Of a stretch of 11,229 bases of DNA, positions 1 to 5,368 are shown piece by piece (position 1 is the stretch's first letter; each line of letters begins with the position of its first letter). Source of the DNA: WRIS01 sp031549175 (GTDB lineage Bacteria > Actinomycetota > Coriobacteriia > Coriobacteriales > Eggerthellaceae); assembly GCA_031549175.1 (NCBI GenBank), contig JAVBQH010000066.1:1-11229 (forward strand), given 5' to 3'. The position numbers and the translations under genes were made by a program. A model generated the notes under the pieces. It saw only the letters and a list, made by a program, of their open reading frames with translations, was not told the DNA's origin and searched no databases.

Positions 1-275
1 TGAAAGACCAGCTCGTACTTCTCCGGCTGGTGGATCTTTTCGATGCGGCAACGCTGCTCGGAATCGAGGCCGAAGGCCTGTGTTTCGGCATGCAGGTGGA
101 GAACATGGATCCGGCCGAGCTGACCATCGGGCTGACCCCGAGGGTATATGGGGCGCTGCCGCAATTGGTCGACACCGTGCTTGCCGAGCTTGTCCGCCAA
201 GGCGCGGAGGTCACCGTACGGGAGACCGGGGAGGCGGTAGGCCCGCACTGGCGTCATCGCATGCATTCTGCTTGA
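1..275 (+). CDS. Hydrogenase maturation protease, C-terminal part (5' end outside window)
   Basis: The reading frame is open from the left edge (first whole codon at 3) and stops at 273-275, leaving 90 residues of a C-terminal half. The pattern fits the HyaD/HybD (peptidase M52) family: a helix ending in DLFDAATLLG, then a GMQVEN segment equivalent to the family's 'G-(I/V)-Q-P' strand, then LTIGLTPRV and a final amphipathic helix beginning ALPQLVDTVLAEL. Members clip the C-terminal extension of [NiFe]-hydrogenase large subunits after nickel insertion, in the cytoplasm. The nickel-binding acidic residues and most of the catalytic fold lie upstream and cannot be checked. A hydrogenase operon probably lies to the left, but that is inference. 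The last ~21 codons overlap the convergent lipoprotein gene, and the tail after GEAV does not look like family sequence. Confidence 0.75.
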   Translation, partial: KDQLVLLRLVDLFDAATLLGIEAEGLCFGMQVENMDPAELTIGLTPRVYGALPQLVDTVLAELVRQGAEVTVRETGEAVGPHWRHRMHSA

Positions 276-1938
276 TGCAGAGATCGAGCAGGTGGGCGAA
301 CTCTTGCCGGTAGGCATCGCCCATGCCCGTATCCTGGAGGAGCTTTTGTGCAGAGGGGAGGCTCGCGCTTCCCTTGTAGCCTGATTGCTGCAGCACCAGT
401 CCCGTCTCGATGACGGCCGCGGCGAACCTCCAATCATCGCCGGGCGCCGTGCTGTAGGAGGCTTCGTCCACCACGTGCCTGTTCTCGACCACAACCCCGG
501 AATCTGCCGTCTTGTAACGGACCGAGCAGGTCAACCATTCACCCGATGCTGCGTCGCCTTCCGTTTCCCCGCTTTCCCCGGGCCTATGGGGCTGCTGGTA
601 TTTCAGGGGAGGGACAGGCTTTTCGACCGCCCCTCCGGTGCGCACGATCTCGTAGGCCACCGTGACCTGGTGCCCGTGGCCGACCTCGCCAGCATCCACT
701 GTGCTGTCGAGGAAGTCCTCATCTGCCAGCCTGCGGTTGTCGTAGCCTATCAGCCGGTACGACTGAACGACCGATGGGTTGAACTCGACCTGCATCTTCA
801 CGTCCTTCGCAAGGGTGACGAGGTTGGCGCAGAGGTCGCGTCCGAACACCTTTCTCGCCTCGTTCAGGCTGTCGATGTAGTGATAGGCGCCGTTGCCGTT
901 GTCTGCCAGGGTCTCCATCTTCGTGTCCTTGTAGTTCCCTGTACCGAAGCCGAGGACCGAGAGGTACACGCCGCCGGCACGCTTCTTGGCTACGAAGTCG
1001 TGCAGGTCGCCTGTCGAGGTGATGCCTACGTTCAGGTCGCCGTCGGAGGCCATGACGATCCGGTTGTTGCCGCCTTCGATGAGGGCCTTTTCAGCGAGGT
1101 CATAAGCCATGGAAAGCCCGGCGCTGCCGTTGGTGGAACCGCTTGCCTGCAGGCCGTTGATCGCAGCCAAAAGCCGCACCTTGTCTGACCCCGGGACGCC
1201 TTGGCAGACGACCTGCTCTTTGCCTGAATAGGTGACGATGGAGACGCGGTCGTTCTCGGAAAGCTGCTCGACGAGTATCGAAAAGGACTCTTGAAGCAGG
1301 GGAAGCTTGTCCTTCGAGCTCATCGAGCCTGACACATCGATCAAAAAGACCAGGTTCGAACCTTGGGACGCCCGGTAGTCGGCGGCCGCGGTCGAGAAGC
1401 CCATGACGAGCAGCTCCGAGGCGCTGTTCCACGGGCAGGGGGCTACCTGCGACGAGAAACCGAAGAGGTCGCCTCCTTGCGGGTCGGGGTAGGCGTAGTC
1501 GAAATAGTTGAGCATCTCCTCGATGCGCACCGAGCCGGCCGGTATCTTCGCGGCGGCGGTCTTTGCCTGGATGAGCCTGCGTAGGTTGCCGTAGGAGGCG
1601 GTGTCGACGTCCGCGGAAAAGGTGGAGCGGGGGCAAAGCTTGGCCGAGACCATCCCCGATTCATCGACCGCGGCATATTCCTCGGTGTTGTAGGGGTCTG
1701 CCCGATAAGGATAGTCTGGGTCGTGCGTGCCGGGGTAGGGCGCGACGGATTCCACGTTTGAGGGCGCGGCGGCCGCCTCCTCCCCGGCATTGGCCAAGGC
1801 CTCGCCCCCACTCGGCGTGCCCGACGTGTTCGCGCCGCCCTTGTCCTCCGACGCCTCCTGCACCGCGCAGCCGGGCATAAGCCCGACGCCTATGGCCATG
1901 ACAACCAATAATGCCGCAAGTTTCCTCGTGTTTCCCAT
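211..1938 (-). CDS. YfbK-like von Willebrand A domain lipoprotein
   Basis: This is a 575-residue lipoprotein, probably anchored on the outer face of the membrane. Residues 1-24 (MGNTRKLAALLVV...LMPGC) form a type II signal peptide with Cys24 as the lipidation site. The lipobox is not classical, with Met at -3 and Pro at -2. A low-complexity Ala/Gly/Glu linker follows to about residue 65. Next comes the vWF_A N-terminal domain (about 100-185, with TFSADVDTASYGNLRR and RIEEMLNYFDYAYP). The vWA domain spans about 194-365, with a complete MIDAS: D201-x-S203-x-S205, T269 and D299. A DUF3520-type C-terminal domain runs to about 555. The start is chosen at 1938 because AAGGAGG lies just upstream. 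An in-frame ATG at 1968 sits 2 bp from the -10 of the promoter at 1970-1999, so it would fall before the transcript start. The final ~20 residues overlap the hydrogenase protease gene on the other strand. The ligand and partner are unknown. Position beside the sigma/anti-sigma pair suggests an envelope-response output. Confidence 0.88.
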   Translation of the reverse strand: MGNTRKLAALLVVMAIGVGLMPGCAVQEASEDKGGANTSGTPSGGEALANAGEEAAAAPSNVESVAPYPGTHDPDYPYRADPYNTEEYAAVDESGMVSAKLCPRSTFSADVDTASYGNLRRLIQAKTAAAKIPAGSVRIEEMLNYFDYAYPDPQGGDLFGFSSQVAPCPWNSASELLVMGFSTAAADYRASQGSNLVFLIDVSGSMSSKDKLPLLQESFSILVEQLSENDRVSIVTYSGKEQVVCQGVPGSDKVRLLAAINGLQASGSTNGSAGLSMAYDLAEKALIEGGNNRIVMASDGDLNVGITSTGDLHDFVAKKRAGGVYLSVLGFGTGNYKDTKMETLADNGNGAYHYIDSLNEARKVFGRDLCANLVTLAKDVKMQVEFNPSVVQSYRLIGYDNRRLADEDFLDSTVDAGEVGHGHQVTVAYEIVRTGGAVEKPVPPLKYQQPHRPGESGETEGDAASGEWLTCSVRYKTADSGVVVENRHVVDEASYSTAPGDDWRFAAAVIETGLVLQQSGYKGSASLPSAQKLLQDTGMGDAYRQEFAHLLDLCIKQNACDDASAGLPPPRSPVR

Positions 1939-1969
1939 GCTGCCCCTCCTTGACGTGTCCCTTTTCATC

Positions 1970-1999
1970 TAATACGAACGGAAGGGCTGGATTGTCGGA
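1970..1999 (-). promoter_or_regulatory. Predicted ECF-sigma promoter of the vWA lipoprotein gene
   Basis: Read on the minus strand, TCCGACAATCC is followed after 11 bp by TCGTATTA. The same two blocks at the same spacing occur upstream of the sigma gene (3232-3261). The CGTA core of the downstream block resembles ECF-type -10 elements, and the upstream block sits where a -35 would be. Transcription would start near 1962, giving a short leader that contains AAGGAGG and leads to the ATG at 1938. The -35/-10 assignment is inference; the shared 19 bases are seen directly. Confidence 0.7.
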
Positions 2000-2046
2000 A
2001 GGTTTTGGAAAACCTACGAGGGGGGGCATGGCTGCGTTGGAAAACC
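2000..2046. repeat. TTGGAAAACC direct repeat pair with a flanking inverted repeat
   Basis: TTGGAAAACC occurs at 2005-2014 and again at 2037-2046, 32 bp apart, close to three helical turns. The promoter-proximal copy is part of an inverted repeat AGGTTTT-GG-AAAACCT (2000-2015) that abuts the predicted -35 at 1989-1999. The distal copy lies in the loop of the hairpin at 2023-2069. The arrangement suits an operator for an additional regulator of the lipoprotein gene. No such motif is seen before the sigma promoter. Function is inferred only. Confidence 0.4.
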
Positions 2047-2069
2047 CAGCCTCAAAGCAGCCACGCCCC
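2023..2069 (-). terminator. Stem-loop after the anti-sigma gene, possible terminator
   Basis: GGGGCATGGCTGC (2023-2035) pairs with GCAGCCACGCCCC (2057-2069). On the minus-strand transcript this is a 13-bp stem with one G-U pair and a 21-base loop. It begins 4 bases after the stop codon of the anti-sigma gene and lies before the lipoprotein promoter. No U-tract follows on the minus strand, so it is not a textbook intrinsic terminator. It may instead be a Rho-dependent end, a pause, or a 3'-end stabilising stem. The position supports separation of the sigma/anti-sigma transcript from the lipoprotein transcript. Confidence 0.45.
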
Positions 2070-2073
2070 AACA

Positions 2074-2739
2074 TCATCGGGCGAAGGGCTCGGCCAGATA
2101 ATAGACGGCGGCATCCGGATAAAGGACCGCGTAGAGTATCCCGCTGTCAGAAGGATAGGCAAACACCTTGCAGGGGATGGGCTCTTCTTTCAGGTCCTTG
2201 TAGGCAGACGCCTCGGTGATGAATTCGCCGACCTTGCCTGCATCCGCCTTGGCTTGGCTCGGTTGCTTGGGGTTGACCAACTTCAATACCCCTTGGTCGC
2301 CGGCGTCGATCAAGGGGTATTCCTGGGCATAGGGCGCCGCCCCGTAAGGGGAGGTGGAATTGGCAAGGGGGGCAAAATCGCCTGTGGCCGGGTCATCCTT
2401 CCCGTCCGGGCCATCCGTCCGGGGCGCCTCCCCCGAGCTGTTTTCCTGAGTGGCCGCCGTCGGCCGCATATCCAGGGAATACAGGCTTGCCGCAAACACG
2501 CCGATCCCGGCGAGCAGGACGAGGCAGGCCGCAAGGGGAAGGATGACCCGTGCGGGCCGCCGCCGGCTGCGGGCAGGGGAGGCGGGAGCCGCCTTGAAGC
2601 CTTCGTATTCGGCATCGGGGGCGAAAGAAGCCGGAGCTGCGCTTTCTGCGGCGGAAAGGATGTTGGCAAGCATGCGCTCTTCAGCCTCGGGGTCAGGCGA
2701 CATGCGGTCAAAGGCTTGCTTGACCTCGTTATCGGTCAT
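2074..2739 (-). CDS. Probable membrane anti-sigma factor (sigma-coupled single-pass protein)
   Basis: This is a 221-residue single-pass membrane protein. A cytoplasmic N-terminal segment (NEVKQAFDRMSPDPEAEERM and on to about residue 30) has the helical, acidic pattern common in proteins encoded directly after ECF sigma genes. A linker and a basic stretch (RSRRRPAR) lead into one hydrophobic helix at about 64-87. The remaining ~130 residues would be outside. They include a disordered Ser/Gly/Asp/Pro part and a small folded-looking C-terminus (about 145-221). No zinc-binding HxxxCxxC motif of ZAS-type anti-sigmas is visible. The ATG at 2739 is preferred because AGGCGG lies 8 bases upstream. A GTG at 2748 is also in frame but has poor ribosome-binding spacing. 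It overlaps the sigma stop by 11 bases, implying translational coupling. The role is inferred from topology and position, since no strong family signature is recognised. Confidence 0.7.
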   Translation of the reverse strand: MTDNEVKQAFDRMSPDPEAEERMLANILSAAESAAPASFAPDAEYEGFKAAPASPARSRRRPARVILPLAACLVLLAGIGVFAASLYSLDMRPTAATQENSSGEAPRTDGPDGKDDPATGDFAPLANSTSPYGAAPYAQEYPLIDAGDQGVLKLVNPKQPSQAKADAGKVGEFITEASAYKDLKEEPIPCKVFAYPSDSGILYAVLYPDAAVYYLAEPFAR

Positions 2740-3187
2740 GGTGGTCACCGCCTAGCATTTTGTGGAGGAGGGCCCGCGCCTCGCTCAGGTGGCTGCGGAT
2801 GGTGGAGGCCGGCCTTTCGAGGATCGATGCGACCTCGTCGGTCTTGTAGCCTTCGAAGTAATGGAGGTAGACGCAGTCCTTGTATTTCTCCGGCAAGGCA
2901 AGCACGGCCTCATACACGTCCCCCCGGCCAGGGTCGGCAGACGTATCGGCCAGGTCGGGCACGTCGAATTCCGTTCGCTTGCGGTAGGCGCTTTTCAGCA
3001 CATCCTTGCAGTGGTTGCTCGCAGACCTGATGAGCCAGGCCCGCTCGTGCTCCTCGCCCTCGAAGGGGATGGGGTTTTTGATAAGCTTGATGAAGATGTT
3101 CTGCACGGCGTCCTCGGTATCGCTTGTCGATTTGAGGTAGGAGAAGCACAGGCGATACACCATCTTCACATGGCGTTGGTAGAACAC
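2729..3187 (-). CDS. ECF-type RNA polymerase sigma factor
   Basis: This is a 152-residue sigma70-family factor with only regions 2 and 4. Region 2 occupies about 1-70 (MVYRLCFSYL, DTEDAVQNIFIKLI and RAWLIRSASNHCKDVLKSAY). Region 4 occupies about 95-145 (ALPEKYKDCVYLHYFEGYKT, then a helix-turn-helix ending STIRSHLSEARALL). The frame stays open upstream to a GTG at 3388, but that would overlap nth by 122 bases. The predicted promoter at 3232-3261 lies within that extension. The first ATG/GTG/TTG downstream of the promoter is GTG 3187, with GAGG 8 bases upstream. A CTG at 3211 would add 8 residues and cannot be excluded; homologues usually have several residues before the FYQRH helix. It would direct polymerase to its own promoter and to that of the vWA lipoprotein gene, restrained by the membrane protein encoded next. 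Confidence 0.85.
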   Translation of the reverse strand: MFYQRHVKMVYRLCFSYLKSTSDTEDAVQNIFIKLIKNPIPFEGEEHERAWLIRSASNHCKDVLKSAYRKRTEFDVPDLADTSADPGRGDVYEAVLALPEKYKDCVYLHYFEGYKTDEVASILERPASTIRSHLSEARALLHKMLGGDHHDR

Positions 3188-3231
3188 GCTTATGTCCTCG
3201 TTCGTCTGCAGCTGCTCATCCTCTCTATCGG

Positions 3232-3261
3232 TAATACGATCGAAAGACGTGGATTGTCGGA
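3232..3261 (-). promoter_or_regulatory. Predicted autoregulated ECF promoter of the sigma/anti-sigma operon
   Basis: The minus strand reads TCCGACAATCC, 11 bp, TCGTATTA. This matches the element at 1970-1999 in all 19 bases of the two blocks and in spacing, while the 11-bp spacer differs. It begins 5 bp after the nth stop codon. The sigma pair can therefore be transcribed from its own promoter as well as by read-through from nth. The transcript start would be near 3225, ruling out sigma starts further upstream. Confidence 0.7.
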
Positions 3262-3266
3262 TGATT

Positions 3267-3920
3267 TTAAGCGCTGCAGCTCGGGCAGAGGTCGCAGAGG
3301 AAGCAGGTCCCGCACTTCGGGCGCCGGGCGATGCAGACCTCGCGACCGAAAAGCACCCACTGATGGTTGATCGGCCCCCAGTACTCACGCGGGTAGAGCG
3401 CCAGTATGTCCTGCTCGGTCTTGTCGGCGGTCTTTGCGTTCGAGAACTTCAGCAGGTGGGCGATACGGAACACATGGGTGTCGACGGCGATGCCTTCGAC
3501 GATGCCGAATCCCTCGTTCATCACGATGTTCGCCGTCTTGCGGCCGACGCCGGGGAGGCGCTGCAGCTCTTCCATGGTGCGGGGCACCATGCCGCCGAAA
3601 TCGGAGAGGATCATCTGGGCGCATCTGATGCAGTTCGCCGCCTTGGCACGGTAGTAGCCTATAGGGCGGAGGATCTCCTCCACGTCGTGCGGGTCTGCCT
3701 GGGCGAGGTCGGCGATGGCGGGGTACTTCCCCCAGAGCACGGGCGTGACCTTGTTGACCCCTTTGTCAGTGGTTTGGGCAGAAAGAAGCACGGCGATCAC
3801 CAGCCGAAAGGGGTCTCCCTCGTAGACGAGCGCACATTCGGCCTCGGGGTAGTGTTCCTCCATGCGCGCGGAAATGGCGAGGGCACGGTCGCGTTTGGCT
3901 TGCTTGGTTTCGCGGGACAT
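3267..3920 (-). CDS. nth: Endonuclease III, DNA glycosylase/AP lyase
   Basis: This is a 217-residue base-excision repair enzyme that removes oxidised pyrimidines and cleaves at the abasic site. It has the full family layout: the helix-hairpin-helix LPGVGRKTANIV (122-133) with catalytic Lys128, and catalytic Asp147 in AVDTHVFRI. A C-terminal [4Fe-4S] loop shows Cys196-x6-Cys203-x2-Cys206-x5-Cys212. Two extra cysteines (209, 215) lie in or next to the cluster loop. Length is typical (E. coli 211). ATG at 3920 has AAGGAG 7 bases upstream and a sigma70-type promoter about 40 bases further up. It is the first gene of the minus-strand block and is followed within 5 bp by the sigma promoter. No terminator is seen between them. 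Confidence 0.97.
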   Translation of the reverse strand: MSRETKQAKRDRALAISARMEEHYPEAECALVYEGDPFRLVIAVLLSAQTTDKGVNKVTPVLWGKYPAIADLAQADPHDVEEILRPIGYYRAKAANCIRCAQMILSDFGGMVPRTMEELQRLPGVGRKTANIVMNEGFGIVEGIAVDTHVFRIAHLLKFSNAKTADKTEQDILALYPREYWGPINHQWVLFGREVCIARRPKCGTCFLCDLCPSCSA

Positions 3921-3957
3921 AGCTTCGCTCCTTGGCGTTCTTCGGTCCGTGCATCAC

Positions 3958-3986
3958 ATGGTAGGGCAAGCGCGGAAGTCGTGCAA
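3958..3986 (-). promoter_or_regulatory. Predicted sigma70 promoter of nth
   Basis: On the minus strand TTGCAC (3986-3981) and TACCAT (3963-3958) are separated by exactly 17 bp, close to the TTGACA/TATAAT consensus. Transcription would begin near 3951, leaving a ~30-base leader with AAGGAG before the ATG at 3920. The palindrome at 3988-4020 lies immediately upstream of the -35. Confidence 0.55.
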
Positions 3987-3987
3987 A

Positions 3988-4020
3988 CCCGAGAAAAGGG
4001 GACAGTCCCCTTTTCTCGGG
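3988..4020. repeat. Perfect palindrome, REP-like repeat element
   Basis: Arms CCCGAGAAAAGGGGAC (3988-4003) and GTCCCCTTTTCTCGGG (4005-4020) are perfect reverse complements around a single A. It lies between the divergent nth and riboswitch-leader promoters. Its AAAAGGGGACAG core nearly matches AAAAGGGACAG at 6889-6899 inside the palindrome at 6880-6916, which suggests a dispersed repeat family. The nth -35 side has no coding content. It could act as a bidirectional RNA hairpin or a protein-binding site, but no U-tract follows on either strand beyond the stem. Confidence 0.7.
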
Positions 4021-4029
4021 GGGTTCTGC

Positions 4030-4059
4030 TTAGAGTGCCGGGCGAAATAAGTATATAAT
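4030..4059 (+). promoter_or_regulatory. Predicted promoter of the cobalamin-riboswitch transcript
   Basis: A perfect TATAAT (4054-4059) lies 12 bases before the aptamer. The start would be near 4066. The -35 is weak: the best placed hexamer is TTAGAG at 4030-4035 with an 18-bp spacer. The -10 call is firm and the -35 call is not. Confidence 0.55.
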
Positions 4060-4070
4060 CCCCCTATACG

Positions 4071-4212
4071 CTTGGGTGCAGGATATCCGCATCCAAGCCG
4101 AGAAGACCTCCCGGAAAACGAGGGAAGCGGGTGTGAATCCCGCACGGTACCGCCACTGTGATTCGGCGCTCAGGCCGATCAGCCAGAATACTCACCGGGA
4201 CGAGTGTGTGCG
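4071..4212 (+). promoter_or_regulatory. Cobalamin (B12) riboswitch aptamer
   Basis: Conserved parts appear in order. A 5' hairpin with a GGTGC-like motif lies at 4071-4097 (CTTGG pairs with CCAAG). AGGGAAGCGGGTG (4121-4133) follows, with GCGGG 4127-4131 pairing with CCCGC 4139-4143. Then come the core GCCACTGTGA (4152-4161), a variable hairpin TCGGC/GCCGA (4163-4178), and the B12-box AGCCAGAATACTCACC (4181-4196). ACTC 4190-4193 pairs with GAGT 4202-4205 and presents an ACCG loop that can kiss CGGT in the other loop (4145-4148), the expected L5-L13 contact. Binding of adenosylcobalamin or another cobalamin normally turns off downstream expression. The exact ends are approximate. It precedes an ECF transporter operon, which fits vitamin B12 uptake. 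Confidence 0.92.
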
Positions 4213-4259
4213 CCAGGCAGCGAGCTACTGCCGACGCGGCCTGGAAGCCGGACTTCCAG
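4213..4259 (+). promoter_or_regulatory. Possible riboswitch expression platform with competing stems
   Basis: CCAGG (4213-4217) can pair with CCTGG (4240-4244), enclosing a smaller GGCAG/CTGCC hairpin (4216-4232). Alternatively CTGGAAG (4241-4247) can pair with CTTCCAG (4253-4259) as a tight 7-bp stem with a 5-base loop. The two stems share CTGG at 4241-4244, so they exclude each other. This is a plausible switching element just after the aptamer. The pairings are seen; the switching role is inferred. Confidence 0.4.
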
Positions 4260-4275
4260 CTTATACGTGGCGAAT

Positions 4276-4310
4276 ACGGGCTGCGTATCCTTTATGGATG
4301 CGCAGCCCGT
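4276..4310 (+). promoter_or_regulatory. Strong 15-bp hairpin in the riboswitch leader
   Basis: ACGGGCTGCGTATCC (4276-4290) pairs with GGATGCGCAGCCCGT (4296-4310) around a TTTAT loop, with one G-U pair. This is as strong as an intrinsic terminator stem, but the bases after it (AAGCGTGCAAG) contain no U-tract. It may work by pausing, by Rho, or by structuring the leader. It lies about 135 bases before the ecfT start, so it does not itself cover the ribosome-binding site. Confidence 0.5.
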
Positions 4311-4314
4311 AAGC

Positions 4315-4341
4315 GTGCAAGGGGGTCAGACCCTCCTGCAC
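4315..4341. repeat. Short imperfect palindrome with GGGTCAGACCC centre
   Basis: GTGCAAGGGGGTC (4315-4327) pairs with GACCCTCCTGCAC (4329-4341) with one mismatch and one G-U pair. Its centre GGGTCAGACCC is a short palindrome. It could be a second kind of small interspersed repeat or a further leader hairpin. The rest of the leader up to 4446 holds no other obvious structure and no supported gene. Confidence 0.4.
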
Positions 4342-4446
4342 GTCTGGGAAAGGACACGAGGCGCAAGGGATGCAGAAAGCCCCATGCAGCGAAACATTCA
4401 TCGACGGCCGCCCAAGGACCAGGGCGCCGTGGCAAAGGATGGCCTG

Positions 4447-5325
4447 ATGGAAGAATCCGGCAGGAAGGTCTATGCGCTTGACCAGATACACCCTGCCCTG
4501 GCAGTGGCCTACTTCGCCCTCATGCTGGTGTTCACCATGGTCGTCGTCGAACCGGTCTACCTCATGATCTCGTTCGCGGCCGCCGTGGCCTTCGGGCTGT
4601 ATGCCCGCGGATGGAGAAGCGTCCTCAAGTCCCTTCTTTGGCAGCTCCCCTTGATTGCGCTCATCGCTTTGGTGAACCTGCTTTTCTCTCCCGTCGGATC
4701 AACTCAGCTGTTCCGCATAGGGACCCATGCAAGCTACCTTGAGAGCCTGTATTTCGGGTTATGCCTGGGAATGATGCTCGCCGCTGTCATGAGTTGGTTT
4801 TCGAATGCTTCGGCCGTCCTCTCGTCTGACAAGGTGATGGCGGTGTTCGGCACGACGCTTCCGACGATCAGCCTGATGATGTCCATGGCCTTGCGCCTCA
4901 TTCCGCAGTTTGTAGACCGGGGCAGGCAGATCGGCGATGCAACATGGGCCTGTTCATCCGTACGCGCCCGGGGCGCAAAGGAAAAGGCCGCCTCGCGCAT
5001 ACGCCTCACCTCGATCCTTATGGGATGGAGCATGGAGGATTCGCTCGAAACGGCCGACTCCATGCGAGCCCGGGGATGGAACGCGAAGACCCGACGCAGC
5101 ACCTACAGACGCTACCGGTTCAGGAGAAAAGACCTTGCCATGGCCTTGGTGCTTGCCGTGCTGGCAGCGCTCGTTGCCGTTACCGCATGGCAGACGGCCG
5201 CACACTTCCAATTCTACCCAAAGGCCTCTGCCCTGGAATTCAGCTGGGGGTACCTTTTGTTCGCCCTGCTTGCCCTGCTGCCCGTTCTCATCTGTATAGG
5301 GGACAGCCTGAGGTGGCGGCAATGA
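4447..5325 (+). CDS. ecfT: ECF transporter transmembrane (T) component, probable cobalamin uptake
   Basis: This 292-residue integral membrane protein couples ATP hydrolysis to movement of the substrate-binding S subunit. Hydrophobic helices run at about 16-35, 37-53, 63-82, 101-117, 227-247 and 266-284. The cytoplasmic coupling region carries both expected Ala-Arg-Gly motifs, at 174-176 (in SVRARGAKEK) and 208-210 (in DSMRARGWN). These contact the two ATPase domains. The ATG at 4447 is chosen because AAAGGA lies 7 bases upstream and the HPALAVAYFALMLVF region then starts close to the N-terminus. In-frame starts at 4384 or further up would run through the leader and riboswitch and encode unrelated sequence. 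It is first in an operon with the ATPase and the S component, under the B12 riboswitch, so it corresponds to CbrV-type proteins. Substrate is inferred from the riboswitch. Confidence 0.92.
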   Translation: MEESGRKVYALDQIHPALAVAYFALMLVFTMVVVEPVYLMISFAAAVAFGLYARGWRSVLKSLLWQLPLIALIALVNLLFSPVGSTQLFRIGTHASYLESLYFGLCLGMMLAAVMSWFSNASAVLSSDKVMAVFGTTLPTISLMMSMALRLIPQFVDRGRQIGDATWACSSVRARGAKEKAASRIRLTSILMGWSMEDSLETADSMRARGWNAKTRRSTYRRYRFRRKDLAMALVLAVLAALVAVTAWQTAAHFQFYPKASALEFSWGYLLFALLALLPVLICIGDSLRWRQ

Positions 5326-5368
5326 CGGCTTCGCATGACGGCCCCGTCCTCGGCCTTGGAGGCAGCGC

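Noticed and set aside
385..1188. Long + strand frame opposite the vWA lipoprotein gene
   Set aside because: It is the complement of a clearly conserved vWA gene, has no ribosome-binding site or recognisable domain, and is explained by high-GC third-position bias.
2005..3030. 341-codon plus-strand frame across the anti-sigma and sigma genes
   Set aside because: It is antisense to genes with recognisable sigma region 2/4 sequence and a membrane helix; its product is low-complexity and Arg/Gly rich.
3188..3388. N-terminal extension of the sigma factor to GTG 3388
   Set aside because: It would overlap nth by 122 bases, encode Ser/Ala/Arg-rich non-sigma sequence, and start upstream of the predicted promoter.
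4204..4446. N-terminal extension of ecfT into the riboswitch leader
   Set aside because: The extension encodes non-family, non-hydrophobic sequence through structured RNA; AAAGGA before ATG 4447 fits better.
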